DNA of 64,000 bases, taken from positions 640,001-704,000 of the forward strand of contig NC_041787.1 in NCBI RefSeq assembly GCF_900090045.1. Direction: 5' to 3'. The notes beneath the pieces were generated by a model that saw only the letters and a list, made by a program, of their open reading frames with translations, was not told the DNA's origin and made no database searches. This document shows, in pieces, positions 48,812 through 61,303 of this stretch. How positions within the stretch are numbered: position 1 is the stretch's first letter; each line of letters opens with the position of its first letter. The DNA comes from Plasmodium malariae. Its lineage: Eukaryota > Apicomplexa > Aconoidasida > Haemosporida > Plasmodiidae. The position numbers were made by a program, and so were the translations under genes.

Positions 48812-51800
48812 TTTATATTAATTTTACGATATATATTATTTATTCAGTTATATATATATATATATCTTTGGAGTGTTCTACAAAACGAAATTTTTTTTTA
48901 CTTATTTTCTTAATTTCTTAAACTTTATTATTTTATGTTAATTTTATTTCATGTAGTTTTTCACATTAAACGTTTTTTTAATCTTTCCTGTTATTTTTCT
49001 CTAATATTATATATATATATATATTATATATATTTATTTATTTATGTATATATATATACATAAATTTTAAATGTTAAAATTAATTCGAGTATGTAATTAT
49101 ATATAATACTACATTAGCATTCCTAATTTTTTTCCCATTTCATTTTTTTTTCTTTTATAAATTTTATATTTTTTATACTTATTTTATATTTTTTCATGAC
49201 CATTGTGAAAATGCATGTTGCTGCTATATATTTTTATTTTTTTAAACTTGGCCCCTCCTGTACATTTAAGCATATACAATGAGAATGAATATGTATATAT
49301 ATATATAACGTATCACACGTTTTTTATTTTTTTATTATTTTTTATAAATTGCCAAGCTTACAATTAAAACTATATTCTCTTATCTTTTTTTGGCGATACA
49401 ACGATATGTCAAAAGGTACATATATGTACGCATATATAAATATATATATAAATGTATAAGTGTATATATATATATATTTATTAAGGGCACATTTGTTTTT
49501 TGTTTTTTTTTAAACACAATGAAAAAAAAATATAAAAGCCTTCAATTTAAGATTTAATTGCAATCTTTATTACAGTTTTATTTGCACTTAAAATTTCAAT
49601 TTCAATTTCAATTTTTATACCATTTATTATTTTATTTTTTATTTCATTTTTTATTCCAATTTTAATTCCTACTTCAACATACTTGTTTGCTATTATTTTG
49701 CCTTTTTATACTTTTCTTTTTCGTTCTGCACTTTTCAAACGTGAATTTCGTATGACTTTGTAGGACATTATGTTTGTGAATATACTATTGAGAATTCCTT
49801 TATATATGTCTTTATAATGAAAAATTAAAATTATAAATAGAGTAGAAATAGGCTTTTTTTTTTCTCTTTTTTCTTTTTTTTTTTTTTATTTCCCCTTTGT
49901 GTATTATAAGAGAAAAAAGTTTATTTCTTTAATGTGTTCTATGAAAAAATCGAATTTTTTTTTTTTTTTTAAATAAATGAAAAAGCACAAAACATACTTC
50001 TATGTAAAAATATGTAAATGTAGAGAAGCATATATAAACATATAATAAATATCTACATAAGTACATACATATAAATCATTTAAGTACTTAGAAGTTCATA
50101 TATATAAATTATATACATTTGTAATATACTTTTCTACAGGAGTAAAAAATAAAGCAATATGAGAAAAAGCGGTTATATATTTTTTTTTTTTTTTTGAAAG
50201 AAAAAAAAAAGCTTTTCTATGTTTAAAATAAAATAAAATATAAAAAAATTCAAAAGTAAAAAAAAAAAAAATAATAATAATAGCAATATTAAATCATTGT
50301 AATTTTCCTAACACTTGCAAATTTAAAGGTAGTTTATACATTTGTAACCTACTAAAAATGAAATCTTTTTAATTTTTTCAAAAATTGTAATTGGTGCGAA
50401 ATGGTTTATTAATATTGTGATATATAAAAAATAAGAATATATTGAAACTTCGTAATAAATATGATATATATGGAAATACAATTTTATATAATAAATATAA
50501 TTAATTAGCATTGTATAGTATGTTCTTACATTAATAATCCTACTTTTAAAAATATATGTTTCAAGATGTGCGTATAAAGGTGGTTCTCTATTTATTTAAC
50601 ACTATTTATTTTTTCAATTTTACTGTATTTTCGTTTTTAATAAAACATATATGTATGTATATATGTATGTATATATGTATGTATATATGTATGTATAAAT
50701 GTATATATGTATGTATATAACAAGTAACTTAAGCATTCTATCAATAGGTACAACAGTAAGGAGTTATAATATATTTACATAAACACATGTATGCACATCC
50801 ATACATATGTATATTAAACATATGTTTATATATATACATATATGTGTGTATGTCAAAATGACGAAGCGCCTTTTTACCTAATTTCTCAATTTCGCAACAT
50901 GGTATAAAATAAAAGTATGAGGGGATGGGCTTTGTTATGTATGTACACATTTGTATATGTTTGTTTATGTATGTATGATGTAAAGATTATCCTATCTATA
51001 AGGAATTATTAAACAATTACGTATTTTTTTTTTAATTGTTAAGTTTTATTGAAATAATTAATGATATATAATATATAAAAATTACTTGTATACCTGTATT
51101 TTATTCATTCTTTTGCATATTCTATGTTTTAGTTTGTACGTAAATAATGTTATGGTGCATTATTTTTATTGTACATATGCCCAAACTTGGTGAAGAGGTT
51201 GTAAAAGTTTATATATATATATATATTATATGCCATATGGAAACAAACGAACGGAGGACTGCATCTTATCAATATTATTATCCACTATTTATTTTTTTTC
51301 AATTTATTTCTTTTAAATGTTATGCTATTACACGTGTGCATACAACTTGGAAAAATATGTATTATGTATAGGTCATATTAATTATAAACTATACAATTAT
51401 TAAAAGGTGATACATTGTGTATTATAATATAACATGATTTAGAACAAAAGGGGTATAAATGCTTAACGCATTTATTATTTTAAGTACTATTTAATTTTAT
51501 GCATAGATGAAATTTCGTAAATTTAATCAACTTTAAAGAATTGAGCTTCCTTTTTCTTTTTTTCGTTTTTTCCTTTTTTTGGCGTCCAATTAATATATAA
51601 ATAACTGTAGCTTATTTCTGATTGAAATAATTTTCCTATAAAGGATTAGTAATAAAAATAAATAAATAAATAAATAAAATAAAATAAAATAAAATAAAGC
51701 ACATTAAAACATAATACGGCATAATAAAATTAAATGATATTTTCTCAAATTATGAGGAAACAATTAATCCATTTTTCTCTCTCCCTTTCTCCCCTTCATT

Positions 51801-53316
51801 TTAAAAGTTGTGTCTTTCTTAGCAAGATATTATATTTTCTTCATTTTGGTGTTAAATCATTCCAAGTGTGATAGTATGTTAAATAATGCTCTTTTCGAAT
51901 TAGTCATTTATTACACAAAAGTATATTAAAAGTGGAGAAGACATTGTTTTTTCTTTTTTCCTTTTTCTTTTTTCCTTTTTCCTTTTTCCTTTTTCTTTTT
52001 TCCTTTTTCTTTTTTCCTTTTTCCTTTTTCCTTTTTCTTTTTTCCTTTTTCCTTTTTTTTTTTTTCTTTCCTTTTTCTTTTTCTTTTTTCCTTTTTCCTT
52101 TTTCCTTTTTCTTTTTTCCTTTTTCCTTTTTCCTTTTTCCTTTTTCCTTTTTCTTTTTTCTTTATTTTTTCTTTTTTGCTTTTTCTTTATTCCTCTTTAT
52201 TTTTTCCTTTTTATTTTTTATTTTTTTTCTAGCCAAATATATTAAATTTATTTTATATTTTTTTTGTTCCTCCAGTGTACACAACATTATTGTCTAAATT
52301 TTTTTTATAACAAAAATATGAAAGCAGAGAATTACAGGCGCAAAATGTAATGCTCTCCTTTTGCTAATTTTTTCCCTTCTCCGAAAAGTGCAAGTAGGTA
52401 TATATATATATATATGTATATGTTTACGTATGTATATGTTTATGTATGTATATGTTTATGTATATGCATGTATATTTGTAAGTATATATATGTATGAATA
52501 TGTATATATATATACATATATATATGTACGCATATTTGTACGTATGTATGTACTCAAATATGTACTCATGTATGTACATATGTAAATATATACACAAGCA
52601 CAATGAGTACAAGCAGTAAGGCACTATTTTTTTGGTAAAAAACAAAATAATTCTATAACGTTAATATTGTTTTCACTTAAAGTGCTGTTAGCAAATATAA
52701 ACAAAAAATGATAGGCTGAACTGTTCCGTAAGGCTGTGCAGAATTTTACGCAAGTAAGAAAGTAATAAAGCTTTTACGGCAAGCAAAAAAAAAAAAAAAA
52801 AAAAAAAGTATATACATATAATATTCTCGCAAATGTGTATAATCCATTGAGCATGTCGTAAAATGCTTAAATATGGGGATACTGCAGCGCAAACAATATC
52901 GCAGCTATCGCGTAAATGCAAATAAAAGGTGGGCTCGATCTTTAAAAAAAAAAATAGTACATAATATCATTGATTTATGAAGGGGGAAACAAATTTTAAA
53001 AGCTCGTTCAAGGCATGTAAAAATTAAAAAGATACATTGTAATTATTTGTAATTCATTGTTCTTATTATTTGTTATTGTTACTCGTTAAATGTGTAAGAG
53101 TTAGGCACAGTTATTAATGCATTAACTAATCATAGAGTCCATTGAGAAGCGCAAGTGATACGAAGTTACACTAAGTAGCACTGAGCTTCGCTAAGTAACA
53201 GTAAGTAGCACTTAGCTGTACTAACCTACACTAAGTAACACTGAGTAACAATAAGTAAGAAACTATAAGTGTATACGCTGCACGCGCACACAACATTAAT
53301 AACTAAAAAAACAAAT
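48812..53316. other. Long region between divergent DnaJ and TRAPPC5 genes
   Basis: About 4.5 kb without a supported gene. It contains (AT)n tracts (49007-49030), TATGTATA arrays near 50650-50715, an AAATA tract near 51655-51700, a pure-pyrimidine run at 51947-52163, TATG-rich DNA at 52400-52590, and a degenerate CTAAGTAACACT repeat at 53155-53265 just before the TRAPPC5 start. Both 5' UTRs and promoters lie here. Confidence 0.55.
51947..52163. repeat. 217-bp pure-pyrimidine CTTTTTCCTTTTT tract
   Basis: No purine occurs on the plus strand across this interval. Units are TTTTTCC and TTTTTTC in variable order. The open Phe/Leu/Ser frame across it is an artefact. Confidence 0.95.
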
Positions 53317-53871
53317 ATGAACAAGAACAAAATTTCTGTAGAAAAAGAGCTAAATAAAGTAAAACAAGATGTGAGCCTAAGCGCATTTAGTATCTTATTC
53401 AGTGAAATGGTGCAATATTGTTTATACAAAAGTAAAAGAGGTTATAGGATCGAAGATTGTTTACACGAAATGGGATTACGCGTAGGCTATAAATTAAATG
53501 AATACCTAACATATAAAAATAAAGTGAAAAGAAGTATAAATATTATTAATATACTTACATTTATTTCAAAATATGTATGGAAATATTTATTCCAGCATTC
53601 TTCGGATTTACTTAAATCACAGGACAGTATATATGAATATATGATATGCGATAAAAATATTTTACTTAACAAATTTATAAACGTACCAAAAGATTATGGA
53701 AATATAAATTGCGCTTCCTTTGCTGCAGGAATTGTCGAGGGTTTCCTGTGCAGCTCGGAATTTCAAGCAGAGGTAACTGCTCATACGATATATGAAAATG
53801 ATAATAATTATAACACAACTATTTTTATTAAATTTTACCCGGAGGTTGTAGAACGAGAAAAGAACCATTAA
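53317..53871 (+). CDS. TRAPP complex subunit 5 (Trs31/TRAPPC5)
   Basis: This is a Bet3-family subunit of the TRAPP vesicle-tethering complex (GEF for Ypt1/Rab1) at ER-Golgi and Golgi membranes. One exon encodes 184 residues. An upstream GTG extends the frame by 16 codons, but the first ATG is 53317. Trs31 is identified by [18 protein letters not shown], which matches the [16 protein letters not shown] start of the human protein. [45 protein letters not shown] and EVTAHTIY follow in family order. Length and motif spacing are those of the family, with no large insertion, which is unusual in this window. Function is inferred from orthology. Confidence 0.95.
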   Translation: MNKNKISVEKELNKVKQDVSLSAFSILFSEMVQYCLYKSKRGYRIEDCLHEMGLRVGYKLNEYLTYKNKVKRSINIINILTFISKYVWKYLFQHSSDLLKSQDSIYEYMICDKNILLNKFINVPKDYGNINCASFAAGIVEGFLCSSEFQAEVTAHTIYENDNNYNTTIFIKFYPEVVEREKNH

Positions 53872-56800
53872 AAGGGGATGTGCGTTTGTATGTGTATGGG
53901 TATGTGTATGCGCGTTTGTAAGTTTATGTGTGTGTGTGTGTATGATCAGAATGGTACTGCAATTTGGGCTATGAAGACTAGCGCGTCAATTTTTAACTAC
54001 CCCGCTTACGTAAGCAAGTACATACGTGTATGCATATATACATACATACACGCGTTCATATGTATATTTATTTATACACGTACGCGTGTGCATAACGTTA
54101 TAGGTGAGCTGAGCTTGGTAGCCGTGAAAAAAGAAATTATCACCATATGACAAATATTCGAACTTTCATTTTTTCGAAATAGCTAGCTCGTTTCGCTATT
54201 AGTAATATATAAAACAATGGATTAACTAGTTCGAACAGTGTTTATACGGATATATATACCTTCATATATCTGCATGTATCTGCACGTATCTACGTGTATC
54301 TGCATATATATATATATATATATATATACACGTCGGACCACTTTGGAATTTTTGTAAAAGCATGACAACGAATTGTATCAGTTGTGCCACATGTTGTATC
54401 CCCCAAAGAATTATGCATGGCCATGCTGTATTGTATTTGTGAAAATAGGTATTTACAGTTACCTACATACACACATGAACATGATACACAAACGATTACG
54501 CATTTTAGCTGTATACATTTACATTCCCGAGATGCAGGTGGAACAAACAAATGGATGGTAAACACTCACATATTACAGGGACACAAAACGAAAGAACTTG
54601 ATTTTTTACAAAATTGAATATATTTTTTTAGAAAAAGGAAAAATTAGAAAAGACGGATTGTACATTCTACATAAACGCGTGTAAACATTAAAATATGAGA
54701 AAGACAACAACAAAAAAAAAAAAAAAATAAATAAATAAATGAATAAATGAATGAATAAATGAATGAATGAATAAATGAATAAATGAATGAATGAATGAAT
54801 GAATGAATGAATGAATGAATGAATGAATGAATGAATGAATGAATGAATGAATGAATGAATGAATGAATGAATGAATGAATGAATGAATGAATGAATGAAT
54901 GAATGAATGAATGAATGAATGAATGAATGAATGAATGAATGAATGAATGAATGAATGAATGAATGAATGAATGAATGAATGAATGAATGAATGAATGAAT
55001 GAATGAATGAATGAATGAATGAATGAATAAATGAATAAATGAATGAATGAATGAATGAATGAATAAATGAATGAATAAATGAATAAATGAATAAATAAAA
55101 TAGAGTAAATAATAGTAAATTAAAGCATAATGTTGTAAATTATGACAACGAAATTGTCGGAAATTAAAAATAGCAAAGAACGCGCAGTACTTTTATAAAA
55201 ATGCCCTATTTTATATATCTCACCTGACAAAGTACTGAAACATTTTCAAAAACATGTAAAAAATGATATATATTTGTATGAAGGGGAATATTATTATATT
55301 TATATTTTTTTTTTTTTCTTGTGTTGTAAAGAAAGATAACAGGCTCTTCCCTTTTGCTAAAGACACCCACTTATTTATATTAAAGGCTGTGCACATAAAT
55401 GTATATATATACATACTTATACATATATATACATGCAAATATATATATCCTTATATATATATATATATATATATACATACATATACATATATATGCATAT
55501 ATATGTATGCATGTTAAATGTATGTAGTTTACCATTTCCTGCGTATCAGTTTGTGCTGTTGGAGCCTATTATATGCATACATTTTAATGTTCTTTTACTT
55601 GAACAATTTTTTTTTATGGAAATAAAAAAGCGCAAAAGGAACAATAGTTGAATAAGAATATATATAATACCACGCTAATATTTTACTGAAAACGCTACAC
55701 AGAAGTTGAACTAGGTTCTTACTCTTCTTTCTTGTTCTTTTATTTTTATTTTAATAAAGGAAAAGAAATATGTAAAAAAAAAAAGTTTAATCCCATTTTG
55801 CATTATTGCAGTATTGGCATAATGAAATATTCAAATATACAAATATCGAAATATTTCCTTGTAAGGAATAGTCCAATCTTAGAAAAAAAAATAAAATAAA
55901 TATTGTATATATCTATATCTATATATATATCTATATATATATATATATATCTATATATATATATATACATACACATATATATAAATATAAACATATACAT
56001 ATACATATACATATATGACAACATGCAATGCACCGTTTTTTATTTTTCTTTATGACACATTTACATATACATACGCACATGTACTTACCAGTTTAAGAAT
56101 TTTTTCCTTTTTTTACATAAAATTTATGCATTTTTAGTTTTTTGTTTTTATTTTATTTCACTTAATTTCATTTTTATTTTATTTTTTTTTCCTTTACGTT
56201 TTATTCCTATAAACCGAAAAAACATATGAAGTAAAAATTATTTTCCATTTTTTGCGTAGTATAAGTGGGTATGTGCTTGTATTACTGTCCTCTTAACTCG
56301 AGCTCCTTTTTCGGAAATTTTTATGTATCAAGAGAGAGAAAGAATAAAAAAAAAGAGGAGGTATAAAAAAAAGAAAAAGCATTGCCATGCTTACGCAAAA
56401 TATACATGAATGAATGCATATACTTATGTATACTTTTATACACATATACGCTCAACTCCATGTTTGTGAACACTACCTATAAGCTAACTTCTGAACTGAC
56501 GCAGTGTACAAGCAGAAGTATCCTCCTCAGAGAGATTACAAGTTATAAGTGAAACTAGAAGCTGCACTTTTGAGTATATATACATTTTTAGGTGTGATCT
56601 TACAAAAATAAAAAGAACAAAATAGATTTGCTAGCTTATTTTTTATCATTTGTGTATTAAATTGATTTGGAGCGACTTTTATCCACCTGTTCATGTATGT
56701 TCGTATGTATAGTTGTCCACGCGTAAGTTTGTATAAGCGTAATCCGTGTTTTACGTTATATATGCATGTATATGTGTGTAACGGTACTCTCATAGAAGTA

Positions 56801-56981
56801 CATACATGTACGCCCTCGCATATACATATTTATACACAATTACATATGTAACCACACATACGTGTTTACCCATACATACATATTTATATACAATTACGTA
56901 TTTCCATACGCATACCAATTTGCAAACGTTCACATTCGTGCACACGAGGGGCCTCCCTTGTGGAAAGAGCAAGAGAGTACC
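53872..56981. other. TRAPPC5-to-synthetase intergenic region
   Basis: Three kilobases carry TGTG/TATG-rich DNA after TRAPPC5, a large GAAT array at 54725-55100, and (AT)n near 54307-54327, 55455-55475 and 55915-55970. Less AT-rich stretches lie at 54325-54560 and 56430-56980, the latter probably the 5' UTR of the next gene. No supported gene. Confidence 0.55.
54725..55100. repeat. Large (GAAT)n tetranucleotide array
   Basis: About 375 bp of GAAT/AAAT units occur. Positions 54783-55028 are an uninterrupted run of about 61 GAAT units, flanked on both sides by imperfect AAATGAAT mixtures. Confidence 0.97.
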
Positions 56982-59948
56982 ATGAAAGTGAAAAAGAATA
57001 TTTTCATCTCAAAAAACTACTACAGTGTGTGGCTTGGATATAATAAGAATGTACAACAAAATGCATATTTTAAAAATAGCTTAGATTACATTTTTAAGCC
57101 TAAGAGTATTGGAATAATAGGAGCAACAGAAAGGAAAGGGTCAGTTGGTAATTCTATAGTAAATAATTTACTCAAAGGCGAGAATAATACATACAAATTG
57201 TATTATATAAACAGTAAAGGTAGTAAAATATATGACAGAGAAAGTTATAAGAGTGTAAAGGATATAGAAGATGGTAACTTAGACTTAGCAGTAATAGCAG
57301 TACCAAGGAATCATGTATTGAATGTAATGAAAGAATTGAAAAGTAAGAATGTAAAAGGAGTTGTAATAATAACAGCTGGTTTTAAAGAGACAGGAGCAGA
57401 AGGGTTAGAATTAGAAAAAGAAATATTAAAAGTAGCAAAGTCAGGTAATATAAGAATAATAGGACCTAACTGTTTAGGTATTATGAATTCATATCATAAT
57501 ATGAATGCATCATTTGCAGATAATGAAATATTGAAAGGGCATTTTTCTTTACTATCACAAAGTGGTGCTATATGTTCGGCTGCATTAGATTTAGCACTTC
57601 AGCATAATATTGGTTTTTCCCATTTCATTTCAGTAGGTTCTATGTGTGATATTCAATTTTATGAACTAGTTGAATATCTTTTTTATGATATAAATACAAA
57701 ATATATATTATTATATGTAGAATCCATTGGTGATTTGAATAAATTTGTATCTGTATGTAAGAAAGTATGTTTATATAAGCCTATTATTCTTTTAAAAAGC
57801 GGTAAAACCGCTAAAGCAGCAGAAGCAGCCATTTCACATACGGGTTCTATGGTTGGAAATTATGAAATCTTTTATGCATCTATGAAAAAATTAGGGGTTC
57901 TAGTTGCAGAAAATTTTGAAGAATTATTTCATATGTGTAAAATTTTAAATTGTACAAAATATCCAGAAACTAATGAAATATGCGTAGTAACTAATGCAGG
58001 TGGACCAGGAGTACTCTTAGTAGATAATATTGTGAAAAATAATGGTATATTATCAAATTTAAATGAAAAATTAAAAAAAAAATTAGACACATTCTTACCA
58101 GAGTCATGGAGTAAATCTAATCCTGTAGATATACTAGGAGATGCATCGCCATCATTATATAAAAAAACGATAGAAGCATTAATAAAAGATGGTCAATATA
58201 AAAATATTATACTCTTATTATCACCTCAGAGTGTAACAGATCCTCTGAACACTGCTAAAGAAATTATTAAAATTAAAGATGATAAACACATGAAAGATAA
58301 TGTTATACTGTTGTGCAATTATTTGGGAGGTACATCATTAGAAGAGTCTACCACCATACTCAACAAAAACAATTTGCCAACTTTCGTTTATCCTGAGCAC
58401 TCAGCTCAAAACTTGCTAAAAATGCATGAAAATATTACTCACATACAGGGTTTATACGAAGAAATTCCCGACTTTTTAGCTGATTCGGACAAAAATTACT
58501 ACATAAATGAGCTAATACGGGAGCAGTACTTGGGTAAAAGAGACCAAAATAGAGGAAATGTAAATGATCGCTTAGCTGGAGAAAACTCAGGTAGTAGGGG
58601 TTTGCAGGAAAGGATCCAAACGGCAGTTGATATAATATACAAGTCCATAGAAAAAGAGCATTTCATCTTGAATGAATATGATTCAAAAATGATATTGCAA
58701 AGTTATGGCATACCAGTTGTAGGTACTAAAATATTTAAAACGCTTGATGATATAGAAAAATGTGAAAGCTTTTCTTTCCCATGTGCAATGAAAATATATT
58801 CAGATACTATAACACATAAGAAGGACATAGGAGGAGTTATACTGAACATTAGTAATAAGAAAGAATTAATAGAAGCATATAAAAAAATATATGACAATAT
58901 TAAAAAGTATAACCTAGAAAAAGAGTTTAAAGGGGTAACTATACAAAATATGGTAAACACAGATGACGGAATTGAATTAATTCTAGGTTATTACTTTGAT
59001 AAACATTTTGGACCTGTTTTATTATTTGGATCTGGAGGTTCATATGTCGAAATATTTAAGGATAGTGTATTGTTGATACCTCCACTTACCTTTTCATATA
59101 CGCATCATACAATTAAAAACACAAAAATATATAATGCCTTGTTAGGAAAATCGTCTAGATTTAAAAAATGTGAAATGCCAAAACTTATAACTACAATTAT
59201 AAAATTCTCACAACTTATTGCAGATTTGCTTCCTTACATAAATGAATGTGATATTAACCCGCTCTTTGTGTCTGGGGGTAATATCGTTGCACTCGACGCT
59301 AGGTTTACCTTACGAAAGGAGCTTGGTTCTAAAGCAGCGCATGTTAGCGGAAGTACAAGTGAAAGTACCATTAATTTTGATGCGTATGCAAAGGACTATC
59401 CTATCGATTTTGTGTTTTTCCCCTGTTCATCCGAGCACAATGAAGCAGTAACCACAGAGGATACAACAACATATATGCGCACGTGGGACGATTCCCATCC
59501 CATTATTAGATGTATTCACGCATATGATGTTAAATTAATTCTTAAGTTTCTTCAAAGAAATTACAAAGAATTATACCATAGTACCTTTTTCTTTACCAGT
59601 ATAGAAAATATAAAAACAAAATTATTTGCGTACGATTTGTGTAATTGTGATTACGATATATATAATGTAATTTTGTATATATCAAAAAATGAAATTAACG
59701 GATTGGTGAAAGTTGAAAAAAGAAAAGATAATCATTGTTATATTTATGCAAAGGATAAAAATATATTCGCTCATTTAATACAGAAAATACATCTGCTTTC
59801 AAAAATTAACAACACGCAAAAAATTCTGTTATATTTGAAAAATGAATCACCATATATAGAAGATTTGAAATCTATTGGTTATACATTAGATCATACACGA
59901 GAGGATTTGACATGTTACGTGTGCTCAGAATTGACCGCACTCTATTAA
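56982..59948 (+). CDS. NDP-forming acyl-CoA synthetase with C-terminal GNAT-like domain
   Basis: This is an NDP-forming acyl-CoA (acetate-CoA ligase type) synthetase homolog. One exon; a GTG-led extension begins 40 codons upstream, but the first ATG is 56982, giving 988 residues. The CoA-binding Rossmann domain begins near residue 37 (PKSIGIIGATERKGSVGNS). The second domain includes LLSQSGAICSAALDLA, and the phosphohistidine candidate is His286 in ISHTGSMVG. A third domain contains CVVTNAGGPGVLLVDN. The ATP-grasp part spans about 560-790 (IPVVGTKIF, LLFGSGGSYVEIFKD, INECDINPLFV). Residues about 805-988 are extra to the enzyme and resemble a diverged GNAT fold. Known relatives are Giardia and Entamoeba acetyl-CoA synthetases and bacterial Pat protein acetyltransferases. 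Whether it makes acyl-CoA, acetylates proteins, or both cannot be told from sequence. Confidence 0.88.
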   Translation: MKVKKNIFISKNYYSVWLGYNKNVQQNAYFKNSLDYIFKPKSIGIIGATERKGSVGNSIVNNLLKGENNTYKLYYINSKGSKIYDRESYKSVKDIEDGNLDLAVIAVPRNHVLNVMKELKSKNVKGVVIITAGFKETGAEGLELEKEILKVAKSGNIRIIGPNCLGIMNSYHNMNASFADNEILKGHFSLLSQSGAICSAALDLALQHNIGFSHFISVGSMCDIQFYELVEYLFYDINTKYILLYVESIGDLNKFVSVCKKVCLYKPIILLKSGKTAKAAEAAISHTGSMVGNYEIFYASMKKLGVLVAENFEELFHMCKILNCTKYPETNEICVVTNAGGPGVLLVDNIVKNNGILSNLNEKLKKKLDTFLPESWSKSNPVDILGDASPSLYKKTIEALIKDGQYKNIILLLSPQSVTDPLNTAKEIIKIKDDKHMKDNVILLCNYLGGTSLEESTTILNKNNLPTFVYPEHSAQNLLKMHENITHIQGLYEEIPDFLADSDKNYYINELIREQYLGKRDQNRGNVNDRLAGENSGSRGLQERIQTAVDIIYKSIEKEHFILNEYDSKMILQSYGIPVVGTKIFKTLDDIEKCESFSFPCAMKIYSDTITHKKDIGGVILNISNKKELIEAYKKIYDNIKKYNLEKEFKGVTIQNMVNTDDGIELILGYYFDKHFGPVLLFGSGGSYVEIFKDSVLLIPPLTFSYTHHTIKNTKIYNALLGKSSRFKKCEMPKLITTIIKFSQLIADLLPYINECDINPLFVSGGNIVALDARFTLRKELGSKAAHVSGSTSESTINFDAYAKDYPIDFVFFPCSSEHNEAVTTEDTTTYMRTWDDSHPIIRCIHAYDVKLILKFLQRNYKELYHSTFFFTSIENIKTKLFAYDLCNCDYDIYNVILYISKNEINGLVKVEKRKDNHCYIYAKDKNIFAHLIQKIHLLSKINNTQKILLYLKNESPYIEDLKSIGYTLDHTREDLTCYVCSELTALY

Positions 59949-61303
59949 TCCCCTCTTTTTAAGTAAAATTTTTGAGGATGCACCATGTAATTAGAATTCA
60001 AATTGGCATTCGCATTGACATTTACGTGAATATGCGTATTTTTGCCTCATCCCTTTTTTGAATAAGTTCGTTGATTTTTAAAACTATAGCCTGTTTTGCT
60101 TTTTAAAAAAAAAAATAAATAAATACATGCACGCGTGCACTAAATCACGCTTATACATATTTACACATATATATATATACATAAACACATATACACTTAC
60201 ATACACTTTACAAAATTTGTGCAGAAGCGTATGAACAGTCACGTGCGCATCAGCACCCACGTGAACATTTTAAATACCAACTAATTTAATATTTAAAAAA
60301 AAAAGATTTTTTAATCAAACGCTTTTTAATTTAAATGTATGATCATACTGCAGTTGTTGCAATACATAATATAAACTGCTTAAAATGATGATAAGTCTCC
60401 CAAGCACCGGAAAAAATGGCTAGCTATGTATTTGTTTCACACGCACAATTTCATGCAAACATAAAACGTGTACACGCGCATTCATATGTCCATACATGCG
60501 CACACACGTGCTCACATACGTGCTCATATACATATGTATGTACGAGTGTCATATATAGAGAGTGCCTTCTTTTTCTATCGTACCCCTTGAGCAGGCCCAG
60601 GACGTTTTTCTCTTGCATCTCCAATCCTGTACATCATCTAAAAATTAAAAGTTAACGTTTTGCTAAATCGCTCATGTGGTCATTTTAAGAAAAAATATTG
60701 TTTCGCTAATTACACATATAATAATTCAAAATATTCACAAAGTAAGGGATACACTTGCAAATATATAGACAAAGTGAAGGTCTATTTCATTCAAGTATTT
60801 TTATCTGAAATACCCCCAAAAAAAGATACTAAAAATATAAACCTTTTTTCCTGTACATGTCAGAAAAAAATGAACGGTCATAAAATAAAGGCACTCAGCT
60901 AATAAAACGTCATAACATTAGTAATTCCTGCAATGCTCATGTGAAAATATTATTACTGCAAACAAATCTGACTGACACTGTCCATACCTACAATGGTCTG
61001 CAGTAGGGCGACTTATTTTAAAGGATAAATTTCAGCGCCCAATTTCTGCCCTTACTTCCAATCGTTTGAGTAAATACAGAAATTTGTGTGAGCACCACTT
61101 CACTTTCATTGGTGTGTTAACTGATGTCCATTTACTACAATTTTGTAAGCGCACCCCATATCCAATATCCCATCTATCCTATATTCATTGCATACAAAAA
61201 AAGTAAAAAAAAAAAAAAAAAAAATATCTATTTTACATTCCTTTTTCCCCTGCTATATACATACACCCACAAAATTTTGTTCAACTCGATAAGAAGCAAA
61301 AGA
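59949..61303. other. Region between convergent synthetase and helical-repeat genes, with GC-raised islands
   Basis: After the synthetase 3' end come CACATATA-type repeats. The parts at 60410-60650 and 60940-61180 are less AT-rich than usual intergenic DNA here and contain short minus-strand open stretches with splice-like ends. They may be 3' exons of the helical-repeat gene or a small gene. I could not build a consistent model. Confidence 0.45.

Noticed and set aside
54220..54240. GTTCGAAC resembling a tRNA B box
   Set aside because: No acceptor stem, anticodon arm or A box can be placed around it.
56862..56981. 40-residue N-terminal extension of the acyl-CoA synthetase
   Set aside because: It starts at GTG and is coded by TACATA-type repeat DNA. 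The first ATG is 56982.
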